A stretch of 64,000 bases of DNA from Bradyrhizobium lablabi (GTDB taxonomy: Bacteria; Pseudomonadota; Alphaproteobacteria; Rhizobiales; Xanthobacteraceae). The translations under genes and the position numbers were made by a program. Positions 1-9,114 of the stretch are shown in pieces. How positions within the stretch are numbered: the first letter of the stretch is position 1; every line of letters begins with the position of its first letter. Below the pieces are notes generated by a model. That model did no database searches and had not been told where the DNA came from. It saw only the letters and a list, made by a program, of their open reading frames with translations. The stretch is from the NCBI RefSeq assembly GCF_018131005.1, contig NZ_JAFCJK010000004.1:372001-436000 (forward strand). Reading direction: 5' to 3'.

Positions 1-144
1 GCGCTCGGGGTGGAGCATTTCGGCCAGACCGGCACGATTGGCGACCTCTACCGCCACTACGGCATCGATGCCAACGCCATTATCGACGCGGCGGAGGGGC
101 TGACCGTCGGGGCCCCGGTTCGGCATCGCAAGATGGCGGTGTGA
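1..144 (+). CDS. C-terminal fragment of a thiamine-dependent E1/transketolase-type enzyme
   Basis: The gene is cut by the left edge; only the last 47 residues and the TGA at 142-144 are visible. The tail contains a phenylalanine-glycine-glutamine-threonine stretch followed by a leucine-tyrosine-arginine-histidine-tyrosine patch. This is the pattern at the C-terminal end of homodimeric pyruvate dehydrogenase E1 (AceE-like) and transketolase-type proteins, where a final helix follows the last domain. The family call is from memory of that tail only. With so little sequence, substrate and exact family cannot be fixed. A 178 bp spacer separates it from the next gene on the same strand. Confidence 0.5.
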   Translation, partial: ALGVEHFGQTGTIGDLYRHYGIDANAIIDAAEGLTVGAPVRHRKMAV

Positions 145-322
145 CCTCGCGGAGGCGAAGGCAGCAAGCCTTGCCACCCGTGCGTTCCCGACCTTATATC
201 AGGTGTCGCGCGCGTTGCGGCGCCCCGCACATGGCGGGTTCAATTCCCGGGGCTTTCGTGCAAGGATGCCTGCCGAACGCTTCCGTTCCCCTTTTCCATA
301 CGCCCCGCACAAGAGGTTTCCG

Positions 323-1753
323 ATGGTCAATCGCATGCAATTCTACATCGATGGCGCCTGGGTCGATCCGGTCGTCAAGAAGTCCACCCCCGTCGTCAAC
401 CCGGCGACCGAAGAAGCGATGTATGAGGTTGCGCTCGGCTCCAAGGCCGATGTCGACAAGGCGGTCGCCGCCGCCAAGCGCGCGTTTGTGACCTATTCCC
501 AGACGAGCCGCGAGGAGCGCGTCGCGCTGCTCACCAAGGTCGTCGAGATCTACAAGGGCCGCATGAAGGAGATCGGTGCCGCCGTCTCCGACGAGATGGG
601 CGCGCCGCTACCGATGGCGGAAAAGCTGCAGGCCGGCGCCGGTCTCGGTCATCTCATGAACACCCTCGAAGTGCTGAAGAAGTACGAGTTCGAGGAGACC
701 ATGGGCTCGGCGGTCATCGTGCGCGAGCCGGTCGGCGTCGTCGGCATGATCACGCCCTGGAACTGGCCGCTGAACCAGATCGCCTGCAAGGTCGCGCCTG
801 CACTCGCCGCCGGTTGCACCATGATCCTCAAGCCCTCGGAATTCACCCCGACCTCCGCGTTGATCTTCGCCGAGATCCTTCATGAAGCGGGCGTACCGAA
901 GGGCGTGTTCAACCTGCTCAACGGCCTCGGCCCGGAGGTCGGCGCCGCGATGAGCGAGCATCCCGACATCGACATGATTTCGTTCACCGGCTCGACCCGC
1001 GCCGGCGTCGATGTGGCTAAACGTGCCGCGCCGACCGTGAAGCGTGTCAGCCAGGAACTCGGCGGCAAGTCGCCGAACGTCATCCTCGACGGCGCCGACC
1101 TGACCAAGGCGGTGACCGGCGGCGTGATGCACATGTTCAACAACTCCGGCCAGTCCTGCAACGCGCCGTCCCGCATGATCGTGCCGCTCTCCAAGATGAA
1201 GGAAGTGGCAGCGATTGCGAAGGGCGTCGCCGACAAGACCAAGGCCGGCGATCCGCGCGCAGGCGACACCACCATCGGCCCGGTGGTCAACCGCGGCCAG
1301 TGGGACAAGATCCAGGCGTTGATCCAGAAGGGCATCGACGAGGGCGCAACGCTCGTCGCCGGTGGCCCGGGCCTGCCCGAGGGCGTCAACAAGGGCTTCT
1401 ATGTCCGTCCGACGATCTTCGCCGACGTCACCAACGACATGACGATCGCTCGCGAGGAAATCTTCGGACCGGTGCTGACCATTCTCGGCGCCAAGGACGA
1501 GGCTGAGGCGGTGAAGATCGCCAATGACACGCCCTATGGTCTCGCCGGTTACGTCTCGGCCGACACCGTGGAAACCGCGCGCCGTGTCGGCCGGCAGATC
1601 CGCGCCGGCAACGTCAATCTGCAGGGCGTTCCGAACGAGCGCTCGGCGCCGTTCGGCGGCTACAAGCAGTCCGGCAATGGCCGTGAATGGGGCCGTTATG
1701 GTCTGGAGGAATATCTCGAGGCCAAGGCGGTCGCGGGCTACAACGCGGCGTAA
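323..1753 (+). CDS. NAD(P)-dependent aldehyde dehydrogenase
   Basis: 476 residues, the normal size for the ALDH superfamily, which oxidises aldehydes to carboxylic acids in the cytoplasm. Landmarks are the PWNWPL cofactor-binding loop, the general-base glutamate in QELGGKSP (Glu245), and the nucleophilic cysteine in the NNSGQSCNAPSR stretch (Cys279). The ATG at 323 is chosen over the longer open frame from 203 because AAGAGG lies six bases upstream and ALDHs begin just before the FYIDG(A/E)W segment. A strong hairpin follows the stop. The substrate is unknown. Nearby sugar-acid genes make a semialdehyde such as 2,5-dioxovalerate conceivable, but the beta-lactamase lies between, so this is only inference. 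Confidence 0.92.
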   Translation: MVNRMQFYIDGAWVDPVVKKSTPVVNPATEEAMYEVALGSKADVDKAVAAAKRAFVTYSQTSREERVALLTKVVEIYKGRMKEIGAAVSDEMGAPLPMAEKLQAGAGLGHLMNTLEVLKKYEFEETMGSAVIVREPVGVVGMITPWNWPLNQIACKVAPALAAGCTMILKPSEFTPTSALIFAEILHEAGVPKGVFNLLNGLGPEVGAAMSEHPDIDMISFTGSTRAGVDVAKRAAPTVKRVSQELGGKSPNVILDGADLTKAVTGGVMHMFNNSGQSCNAPSRMIVPLSKMKEVAAIAKGVADKTKAGDPRAGDTTIGPVVNRGQWDKIQALIQKGIDEGATLVAGGPGLPEGVNKGFYVRPTIFADVTNDMTIAREEIFGPVLTILGAKDEAEAVKIANDTPYGLAGYVSADTVETARRVGRQIRAGNVNLQGVPNERSAPFGGYKQSGNGREWGRYGLEEYLEAKAVAGYNAA

Positions 1754-1785
1754 ATTGACGCGGCGCTCGCGTCGCTTGTGAAGAC

Positions 1786-1821
1786 GAATGCCGGCTTCGC
1801 ATGAAGCCGGCATTCTCTATT
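1786..1821 (+). terminator. Hairpin terminator after the aldehyde dehydrogenase
   Basis: GAATGCCGGCTTC (1786-1798) and GAAGCCGGCATTC (1803-1815) form a perfect 13 bp stem with a 4-base GCAT loop, 33 bp after the ALDH stop. The T-tract is poor (TCTATT), so termination may be partial or Rho-assisted. Confidence 0.7.
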
Positions 1822-1928
1822 GATGCGAACCCGTTGGCCGAAGCTCGCGTCAATGTTCAGCCGCAATCGCGCGAGAGGACATGAGGCGACCTAACAAGAC
1901 GTGACAAACAATAACGAAGGGGCGGAAC

Positions 1929-2819
1929 GTGAAGAAACTTTTCATTGCACTTGTCGCGCTGCTTCCGCTCACCGGCACCGTTCAGGCCCAGACGCTCAAG
2001 GATCTGATCGCAACCCTCAGGGCGTCATGGGACAAGCCCACCGAGCCGTTCAAGATGATCGACAATGTCTATTATGTCGGCACCGAAGGCCTCGCATCCT
2101 ATCTGATCACCTCGCCGCAAGGGCATGTCCTGGTCGACACCGTGATGCCAGAAGCGACCTCGCAGATCCGGGCGAACATCGAGAAGCTGGGGTTCAGGGT
2201 CTCCGACATCAAATTTCTACTGAACACCCACGCGCATATCGATCACGCCGGCGGCCTGGCTGAGATGAAGCAGGCGACCGGCGCACAGGTGGTTGCAGGC
2301 GAAGCTGACAAACCGCTGCTTGAAGGCGGCTATTATCCGGGAGCGCGGGAAGAAACGGTGCTTGCGTTTCCGCCCGTGAAGGTCGATCGCGCAGTTCGCG
2401 AAGGCGACACAGTCACCGTGGGCAACGTCACGCTGACCGCCCGTGAAACGCCCGGCCACTCGCCGGGCTGCACGAGCTGGGCGTTTGCGGTGAAGGACGG
2501 CGATGCGACGCGCTCGGTTCTGATCTTTTGCAGCGGCACGGTGGCGCTGAACCGCCTCGCCGGCAACCCGACCTATCCTGGGATCGTCGACGACTACAGA
2601 AAGACGTTCGCGCGGGCAAAGGACATGAAGGTCGACGTCCTGCTCGCGCCGCACCCGGAAATGTACAAGATGAAGGAGAAGCGCGCGAAGCTCGCCGACG
2701 GCGCGCCGAATCCGTTCGTCGATCCCGGCGAATTCACCACCTATGCCGCGACGCTTCAGAAGGCGTTCGAGGAGGCCCTGGTCAAGCAGACCGCCGCGGC
2801 ACAGGAGAAGAAAGGCTAG
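1929..2819 (+). CDS. bla: Subclass B3 metallo-beta-lactamase (BJP-1-like)
   Basis: 296 residues beginning at GTG after an A/G-rich ribosome site (GAAGGGGCGGAAC). A signal peptide (MKKLFIALVALLPLTGTVQA, cleaved near AQA/Q) sends it to the periplasm, where subclass B3 enzymes hydrolyse beta-lactams using two zinc ions. Visible ligands are HAHIDH, the histidine in ETPGHSPGC, and the late histidine in APHPEM. The stretches CSGTVALNRL and DGAPNPF, and most of the mature chain, match my memory of BJP-1 from Bradyrhizobium. It follows the ALDH by 175 bp, after a terminator, and converges on the lactonase gene, so it is probably transcribed alone. No AmpR-type regulator is adjacent. Confidence 0.9.
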   Translation: MKKLFIALVALLPLTGTVQAQTLKDLIATLRASWDKPTEPFKMIDNVYYVGTEGLASYLITSPQGHVLVDTVMPEATSQIRANIEKLGFRVSDIKFLLNTHAHIDHAGGLAEMKQATGAQVVAGEADKPLLEGGYYPGAREETVLAFPPVKVDRAVREGDTVTVGNVTLTARETPGHSPGCTSWAFAVKDGDATRSVLIFCSGTVALNRLAGNPTYPGIVDDYRKTFARAKDMKVDVLLAPHPEMYKMKEKRAKLADGAPNPFVDPGEFTTYAATLQKAFEEALVKQTAAAQEKKG

Positions 2820-2846
2820 ATCGGCGCGGGAGGGAGCAGCGTGAGC

Positions 2847-3809
<963 letters not shown>

Positions 3810-3922
3810 TTGCTGTTCTCGTTGTTGTGTTTGGGTGGTGTTTCCTTGGCGGCTGGTTTGCTATCATTGTCAGGCTGCGGCCGCAATTCGGTCGCAGCGA
3901 AACAGAAAGGGCGAGGGACGCA
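3810..3922. promoter_or_regulatory. Divergent promoter region, lactonase / uronate-dehydrogenase-like gene
   Basis: The 113 bp between two divergent starts must hold both promoters. TCATTGTCA at 3864-3872 is identical to part of the candidate GntR site at 5485-5493, but lacks the final AAT, so it is only a weak candidate operator. No clear -35/-10 pair was recognised. Confidence 0.35.
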
Positions 3923-4747
3923 ATGCCACGCATATTGATGACCGGCGCGTCGGGGGGAATCGGCACGAGCTTGCGTAGGCTGTTGCCGTCGATCTATCCA
4001 GATTTGCTGCTGAGCGATCTGAAGCCGCCGGCCGATCTCGGCAAGGGTGAAAAATTCGAGGCGGCGGATCTTGCCGACCTCGCGCAGGTCGAGGCGATCT
4101 GCGATGGCGTCGACGGTATCCTGCATTTCGGTGGCTACTCGGTCGAAGGCCCCTGGGATTCCATCCTGCAATCCAACATCATCGGTTGCTATAATCTTTT
4201 CGAAGCCGCACGGAAAAAGGGTGTCAAGCGAGTGATCTTCGCATCCTCCAACCACGCCGTCGGCTTCTATCCGCGCCATCACCGCATCGGCACCGACGTC
4301 ACCGCGCGGCCGGACAGCCGCTATGGCGTCAGCAAGGTATTCGGCGAGGCGCTCGGCGCGCTCTATGCCGACAAGCACGGGCTCAAGGTCACCTGCCTCC
4401 GGATCGGCAATTTCGGGGACAGGCCGCTGGACCACCGCAGGCTCTCGATCTGGCTCAAGCCCGAGGACCTCGTGCAGCTCTGCCGCATCGGGCTCGAGCA
4501 TCCCGATATCCACTTCGAAATCCTCTATGGCGCCTCCTATAATGAGCGCTCGTGGTGGGACAATCACCGCGCCTATGATCTGGGCTATCGCCCGACCGGC
4601 CGGGCCGAGGATTTTCGCGAGCACGCGATGGTCGAGCAGGCCAAGCTGCCCCCGGATCCGGTCGGCGACTATTTCCAGGGCGGCACTTTCTGCGGCATGG
4701 AGTTCGACGGGGACAGGAGCGGGATCATCGACTGGAGCAAACGCTAG
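3923..4747 (+). CDS. NAD-dependent epimerase/dehydrogenase, uronate-dehydrogenase-like
   Basis: 274 residues, an extended short-chain dehydrogenase with the N-terminal TGASGGIG nucleotide loop and a YGVSK catalytic pair (Tyr134, Lys138). The SSNHAVGFY segment, the downstream LRIGNF and the near 265-residue length fit uronate dehydrogenases (EC 1.1.1.203), which oxidise galacturonate or glucuronate to an aldarolactone. The neighbouring divergent lactonase fits that product. The ATG at 3923 follows GCGAGGGACGCA and puts the Rossmann loop at the right distance; the frame stays open upstream but without family features. Its stop codon overlaps the stop of the convergent gntR gene (shared CTAG). 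The exact substrate is inference. Confidence 0.75.
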   Translation: MPRILMTGASGGIGTSLRRLLPSIYPDLLLSDLKPPADLGKGEKFEAADLADLAQVEAICDGVDGILHFGGYSVEGPWDSILQSNIIGCYNLFEAARKKGVKRVIFASSNHAVGFYPRHHRIGTDVTARPDSRYGVSKVFGEALGALYADKHGLKVTCLRIGNFGDRPLDHRRLSIWLKPEDLVQLCRIGLEHPDIHFEILYGASYNERSWWDNHRAYDLGYRPTGRAEDFREHAMVEQAKLPPDPVGDYFQGGTFCGMEFDGDRSGIIDWSKR

Positions 4748-5436
4748 CGTCTGGCCTCGTTGCCGGCGATCCGGGTGAGGTAGTCTGACTTGCTGTACTG
4801 CATGTGATCGACGCAGAGCTGCGCCAGTGCCCAGTTGTCGCGGCCTTTCAGGAGTTCGATCATCAATTCATGCTGTCGTCGCGAGAGCGCGAGACCCTCG
4901 CTGTCGGCGAGGTTTTTGGCGCGCATCGGTAGCGTCAGGTTCATGTAGTCCTGCAGCGAGCGGACCAGGTAGGGGTTGCCGCAGGCCGAGAACAGCGCGA
5001 GATGGAACGCATCGTTGGTTTCGTGGATGCCGCGCATGTCCTGCGCGTCGGCCTTGGCGCAATATTGCCGCTGCAACTCGCTCAGTTGTTCGATCAGGTG
5101 CGCCGGCACGGGCAGGCCGATCATCAGCGCCGTCTGCCGCGTCAGCATTTCCCGCACCTCGTAAATCTGCCGCACCTCCTCGGCCGAGTAGAACCGCACG
5201 GTGGCGCCGACATTCTTTTCGCGCAGCACGATGCCCTGGCGTTCGAGCTGGAACAGGGCCTGGCGCACGAAATGCCGGCTCGCGCCGTAGCGCTGCATCA
5301 GCGTGTCCTCGACCAGCCGCAGGCCCGGCGCGAAGCGGCCAAAGATGATGTCCTCTTCCAGCCGGCGGATCACTTCCGCTTGTTCCTCCTCACGCGAGGG
5401 GGCCTGGATATCCGGTGATGCGGCCTGGGCTTTCAT
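4744..5436 (-). CDS. GntR-family regulator with FCD ligand domain
   Basis: 230 residues. The N-terminal winged helix (about 20-85) includes the ASRHFVRQALFQLERQGIV recognition region typical of GntR proteins. The C-terminal half is an all-helical FCD domain with spaced histidines (HETNDAFH, later RQHELM) that usually bind a metal plus an organic acid. Such regulators normally repress sugar-acid catabolism until the substrate binds. It is divergent from the dehydratase and convergent with the uronate-dehydrogenase-like gene, so the lactonase, dehydrogenase, dehydratase and TRAP genes are its probable targets. Candidate operators lie just upstream of its own start. Confidence 0.88.
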   Translation of the reverse strand: MKAQAASPDIQAPSREEEQAEVIRRLEEDIIFGRFAPGLRLVEDTLMQRYGASRHFVRQALFQLERQGIVLREKNVGATVRFYSAEEVRQIYEVREMLTRQTALMIGLPVPAHLIEQLSELQRQYCAKADAQDMRGIHETNDAFHLALFSACGNPYLVRSLQDYMNLTLPMRAKNLADSEGLALSRRQHELMIELLKGRDNWALAQLCVDHMQYSKSDYLTRIAGNEARR

Positions 5437-5608
5437 ATCGCGTTCACTGTGAAATCGGCACCTGACGTCAACATGGTGCGAAGGTCATTGTCAATAATGG
5501 GTGCGATTTCGCCGCAGGCAGGCCAAATTCTGGCGTCGGATTATCTCATATTGACAATAATTCCCTCCGCTCCTTAAGTGCGGGCGGACAACCACAGGAA
5601 ACAAGAAA
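5437..5608. promoter_or_regulatory. Divergent gntR / dehydratase control region with paired ATTGwCAAT sites
   Basis: Two copies of the near-palindrome ATTG(A/T)CAAT occur here in opposite orientation: ATTGTCAAT at 5487-5495 followed by AAT, and TATTGACAATAAT at 5549-5561. Their centres are 63 bp apart, close to six helical turns. A third copy precedes dctP (7403-7411). FCD-type GntR proteins bind short odd-centred palindromes of this kind, so these are probable operators for the adjacent regulator. AGGAAACAAG is the ribosome site of the dehydratase. Confidence 0.6.
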
Positions 5609-7312
5609 ATGGCCGAAGGACTTCGCAAGGGACTGACGAGCTATGGCGACGCTGGCTTCTCGCTGTTCCTGCGCAAGGCTTTCATCAAGGCGATGGGATA
5701 TTCGGACGATGCGCTCAACCGACCTATCGTCGGCATCACCAACACCTATAGCGACTACAATCCCTGCCACGGTAACGTGCCGCAGATCATCGAAGCGGTG
5801 AAGCGGGGCGTCATGTTGAGCGGCGCGATGCCGTTTGTATTCCCCACCATTTCGATTGCCGAAAGCTTTGCGCATCCGACCTCGATGTATTTGCGCAACC
5901 TGATGGCGATGGATACGGAGGAGATGATCCGCGCCCAGCCGATGGATGCGATCGTCGTGATCGGCGGCTGCGACAAGACCTTGCCGGCGCAGATCATGGC
6001 GGCCGTCAGCGCCGATCTGCCGACTGTCGTGATCCCGGTCGGGCCGATGGTGGTTGGCCATCACAAGGGCGAGGTGCTCGGCGCCTGTACCGATTGCCGC
6101 AGGTTGTGGGCCAAGTATCGCGCGGGTGAGATCGACGACAACGAGATCGAGGCAGTGAACGGCCGTCTCGCGCCGTCGGTCGGCACCTGCATGGTGATGG
6201 GCACGGCGTCCACGATGGCCTGCGTCACCGAGGCGCTTGGCCTGTCGCTGCCGATGAGTGCCACGATTCCGGCGCCCCATGCTGAGCGGTTTCGATCCGC
6301 GGAGGCAAGCGGCCGCGTTGCCGCCGCGATGGCGAAGTCGAAGGGGCCGAAGCCGAGCGAGATCCTGACCCCTGGCTCGTTCCGCAACGCTCAGGTCGTC
6401 ATGCAGGCGATCGGCGGGTCGACTAACGGCCTCATTCACCTGACTGCGATCGCCAACCGCACGTCGTATAGGATCGACCTTGAGGCCTTCGACAAACTCG
6501 GGCGCGAGGTGCCGGTGCTGGTCGACCTGAAGCCGTCGGGCGAACATTACATGGAGCATTTCCATCATGCCGGAGGCGTGCCGAAGCTGATGGCGCAGCT
6601 TGGCAACCTCATCGATCTCGACGCCAGGACCATCACCGGCCAGACGCTGCGCGACGTCGTTGCGGCTGCTGAGGAAGTGCCGGGGCAGGACGCGATCCGT
6701 TCGACGGCCGATCCGATCAAGTCCCAAGGCGCGATGGCCATCCTGCATGGCAACCTCGCGCCGCGCGGCGCCGTGATCAAGCAGTCGGCGGCGAGCCCGA
6801 AGCTGCTGCAACATACCGGCCGTGCCGTGGTGTTTGAATCGATCGAGGACATGACGCTGCGCGTCGATGATCCTGCGCTGGAGGTTACTGCCGACGACGT
6901 GCTGGTGCTGCGCAATGCCGGTCCCAGGGGGGCTCCGGGCATGCCGGAAGCAGGCTATCTGCCGATCCCAAAAAAACTCGCGCGCGCCGGCGTGAAGGAC
7001 ATGGTGCGCATCTCGGACGCGCGGATGAGCGGCACCGCGTTCGGTACCATCGTGCTGCACATTACGCCGGAGTCCGCCGTAGGCGGTCCGCTGGCGCTGG
7101 TGAGGAGCGGCGACATGATCCGGCTCGATGTGCAGAAGCGCAGTATTGATCTGCTGGTCGATGAGGCTGAACTGCAGAGGCGCCGCGCCGATCTGCCGCC
7201 CGCGAAAACCCCTGAATGGGCCAGGCGCGGCTACGCGCATCTCTTCAACGAAACGATCCTGCAGGCCGACGAAGGCTGCGATTTCGATTTCATGCGCGCC
7301 AAAGGAAAATAG
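5609..7312 (+). CDS. IlvD/Edd-family sugar-acid dehydratase
   Basis: 567 residues, matching the IlvD/Edd family of iron-sulphur dehydratases that convert a 2,3-dihydroxy acid into a 2-keto-3-deoxy acid. Cluster cysteines are seen in NPCHGN, GGCDKT and SVGTCMVMGTAST; RISDARMSGTAFG near the C-terminus is the family signature that holds the catalytic serine. Genes of this length beside TRAP transporters and lactonases are usually L-arabonate, D-xylonate or related aldonate dehydratases rather than dihydroxyacid dehydratase. The substrate cannot be read from sequence. It starts 172 bp from gntR, with dctPQM downstream in the same direction. Confidence 0.85.
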   Translation: MAEGLRKGLTSYGDAGFSLFLRKAFIKAMGYSDDALNRPIVGITNTYSDYNPCHGNVPQIIEAVKRGVMLSGAMPFVFPTISIAESFAHPTSMYLRNLMAMDTEEMIRAQPMDAIVVIGGCDKTLPAQIMAAVSADLPTVVIPVGPMVVGHHKGEVLGACTDCRRLWAKYRAGEIDDNEIEAVNGRLAPSVGTCMVMGTASTMACVTEALGLSLPMSATIPAPHAERFRSAEASGRVAAAMAKSKGPKPSEILTPGSFRNAQVVMQAIGGSTNGLIHLTAIANRTSYRIDLEAFDKLGREVPVLVDLKPSGEHYMEHFHHAGGVPKLMAQLGNLIDLDARTITGQTLRDVVAAAEEVPGQDAIRSTADPIKSQGAMAILHGNLAPRGAVIKQSAASPKLLQHTGRAVVFESIEDMTLRVDDPALEVTADDVLVLRNAGPRGAPGMPEAGYLPIPKKLARAGVKDMVRISDARMSGTAFGTIVLHITPESAVGGPLALVRSGDMIRLDVQKRSIDLLVDEAELQRRRADLPPAKTPEWARRGYAHLFNETILQADEGCDFDFMRAKGK

Positions 7313-7336
7313 GCGACGCCTTTTCCCGAACGGCCG

Positions 7337-7350
7337 AATTATCGATAATT
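7337..7350. repeat. Perfect 14 bp palindrome after the dehydratase gene
   Basis: AATTATCGATAATT is its own reverse complement. It lies 25 bp after the dehydratase stop and 128 bp before the dctP start. It is too AT-rich for a good terminator and could be a protein-binding site. Confidence 0.5.
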
Positions 7351-7402
7351 GCCGCAGTGCATCGGCTTTCTGAGCGCCACCGCAGGCGTATCCCCTTGTT
7401 TT

Positions 7403-7411
7403 ATTGACAAT
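7403..7411. promoter_or_regulatory. Candidate GntR operator upstream of dctP
   Basis: ATTGACAAT, identical to the site at 5550-5558, lies 54 bp before the chosen dctP start. TTGACA within it could also serve as a -35 element, in which case repressor and RNA polymerase would compete directly. Confidence 0.5.
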
Positions 7412-7464
7412 CCCGCAGAACTGATGGGATGATCGCGGCAATGAAAAACAGGGGAGGGGTCACG

Positions 7465-8466
7465 ATGGGCAATCCAGCCAAGATCATCCGGGCAGCCTTT
7501 GCCGGGGCAGCATTGCTGCTGCCCGCAAGCGCAGGAGCGCAAGAGGTCAAGCACTATCGCTTTGCCTACGACCAGCCGCGCAACACCGGCTATTCGATCG
7601 CCGGCGATCTGTTTGCCGACAAGCTCAAGGAATTGAGCAAAGGCACCATGATCATCGATCAATATCCCGGCGCTCAGCTCGGCCAGGAGCCGCAGGTCCT
7701 GCAGCTCGTGAAGTCCGGCGACGTCGAGTTTTCGATCATCTCCTCGGCCAACACTGCGACGATCTCGCCGCAGGCCGGCGTCATGTCGCTGCACTTCCTG
7801 TTCCGCGACGAAAATCACGTGATCAAGGGATTGGCCGACCCCAGGGTGTTCGAAGCGCTCAAGACAATGATCGACGAGACCACGCAGGGCCTGCACGTGA
7901 TCGCGACCGGCTCGCAAGGTGTGCGGCACATGTACAGCAAGAAGGAAATCCACAACGTCGGCGACATCAAGGGGCTGAAGGTCCGTGTGCAGGCGACTGC
8001 GACCGAGGACACCATGTTCCCCGCCTACGGTGCGCAGACCGTGCATATGCCGTTCGGCAGCGTTTACACCTCTCTGCAAACAGGTGTGGTCGACGTCGCC
8101 GAGAACAGCATCAACGTCTACCTCGTCAACAAGCACTACGAGGTGGCGCCGGTGCTGAACATCACCGAGCACGAGGCCAACAACGCACTGGTATTCGTCT
8201 CGGACAAGCTCTGGCAGAGCCTCTCGGCCGAACAGAAGCAATGGGTGCAAACGGCAGCGAACGAGATCAGCGCCAAGGAGCCGGCCAAGGCCTTTGAGCT
8301 CGAAAGGACCGCTGCCGCCAAGCTCAAGTCGATCGGAGTCAAGATCGTCGGCGACGTCGACAAGAAGAGTTTTACCGCGGTCGCCGACCCCTATCTCGAC
8401 AAGCTGGCGAAGGAGCTCGGCCCGCATGCGGTGAAGGTCAAGGATCTGATCCGCTCGATCAACTAG
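7465..8466 (+). CDS. dctP: TRAP transporter solute-binding protein DctP
   Basis: 333 residues. The ATG at 7465 is preferred over in-frame ATGs at 7429 and 7441 because GGGGAGGGG lies just before it and it gives a clean signal peptide (MGNPAKIIRAAFAGAALLLPASAGA, cleaved before QEV). The mature chain shows the DctP-fold features: SGDVEFSIIS near the first ligand strand, KGLKVRVQ carrying the conserved carboxylate-binding arginine, and the QTGVVDVAEN motif. It captures an organic acid in the periplasm for the DctQM permease that follows. The ligand is probably the sugar acid processed by the neighbouring dehydratase (inference from position and the shared operator motif). Confidence 0.92.
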   Translation: MGNPAKIIRAAFAGAALLLPASAGAQEVKHYRFAYDQPRNTGYSIAGDLFADKLKELSKGTMIIDQYPGAQLGQEPQVLQLVKSGDVEFSIISSANTATISPQAGVMSLHFLFRDENHVIKGLADPRVFEALKTMIDETTQGLHVIATGSQGVRHMYSKKEIHNVGDIKGLKVRVQATATEDTMFPAYGAQTVHMPFGSVYTSLQTGVVDVAENSINVYLVNKHYEVAPVLNITEHEANNALVFVSDKLWQSLSAEQKQWVQTAANEISAKEPAKAFELERTAAAKLKSIGVKIVGDVDKKSFTAVADPYLDKLAKELGPHAVKVKDLIRSIN

Positions 8467-8467
8467 T

Positions 8468-8508
8468 TCCTCATGGTGAGGCAGCCGCTCCTCAGGATGA
8501 GGGGCAAT
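8468..8508. repeat. Short intercistronic palindromic repeat between dctP and dctQ
   Basis: CCTCATGGTGAGG and CTCAGGATGAGG lie between the dctP stop and the dctQ ribosome site. It is a short relative of the elements at 36131-36236 and 62673-62777. A hairpin here could lower dctQM expression relative to the abundant binding protein. Confidence 0.55.
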
Positions 8509-8538
8509 CGTCCTGACAAACCTGCCTTTGGAGTGACA

Positions 8539-9114
8539 ATGGCCATCGCCGACAGACTGGTGCTGCAGCGGCAGCGGCATCTGAAATGGCGATCGCTCGA
8601 CCGGCTCGAAGGCATCCTGATGGTGCTTTGCGGCCTGCTGTGCTTCGGCTTCTCGCTTTCCGTCACCGCTGACATCGTCACCCGCACAATCGGCCATCCC
8701 TGGCTGTGGCTGCAGGAGGTGACCTCGACGCTGTTCATCTACGCGATCTTCATCGGTACCGCGGCCGCGACGCGGCGCAATGACCACCTCTATCTCACCG
8801 CCATCTCGGAAGCGATGCATGGCACACCGCGACTGATCGTCGAGATCGTGATCCGCATTGCGGTGCTGGGCGTAGCGTTCTGCCTGATCTGGTATGGCTA
8901 TCTCAACTACCTCCGCGGCTTCGGCAGTTTCCGCCTGCCGTCGGGAACGCCGATCGCCTCGCTGTATGCCGTGATCCCGCTGTCCGGCATCCTGATCGGC
9001 CTGTTTACGATCGAGCAACTCGTCAACGGCATCCGCAACGGCTTTGACCATCCCGAACCACCGGATGAGGATCTCGCAATCCCCTCTGACGTACGGGGGG
9101 GAGCGCAGCCGTGA
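8539..9114 (+). CDS. dctQ: TRAP transporter small permease DctQ
   Basis: 191 residues from the ATG at 8539, which has TTTGGAGTGACA as ribosome site; an open frame from 8473 runs through the repeat and has no such signal. Four hydrophobic segments are visible (about residues 25-50, 60-80, 100-125 and 140-165), as in DctQ, the small membrane subunit that links binding protein and large permease. WLQEVTSTLFIYAIFIG is the characteristic second segment. It overlaps dctM by GTGA, so the two are translationally coupled. Confidence 0.9.
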   Translation: MAIADRLVLQRQRHLKWRSLDRLEGILMVLCGLLCFGFSLSVTADIVTRTIGHPWLWLQEVTSTLFIYAIFIGTAAATRRNDHLYLTAISEAMHGTPRLIVEIVIRIAVLGVAFCLIWYGYLNYLRGFGSFRLPSGTPIASLYAVIPLSGILIGLFTIEQLVNGIRNGFDHPEPPDEDLAIPSDVRGGAQP

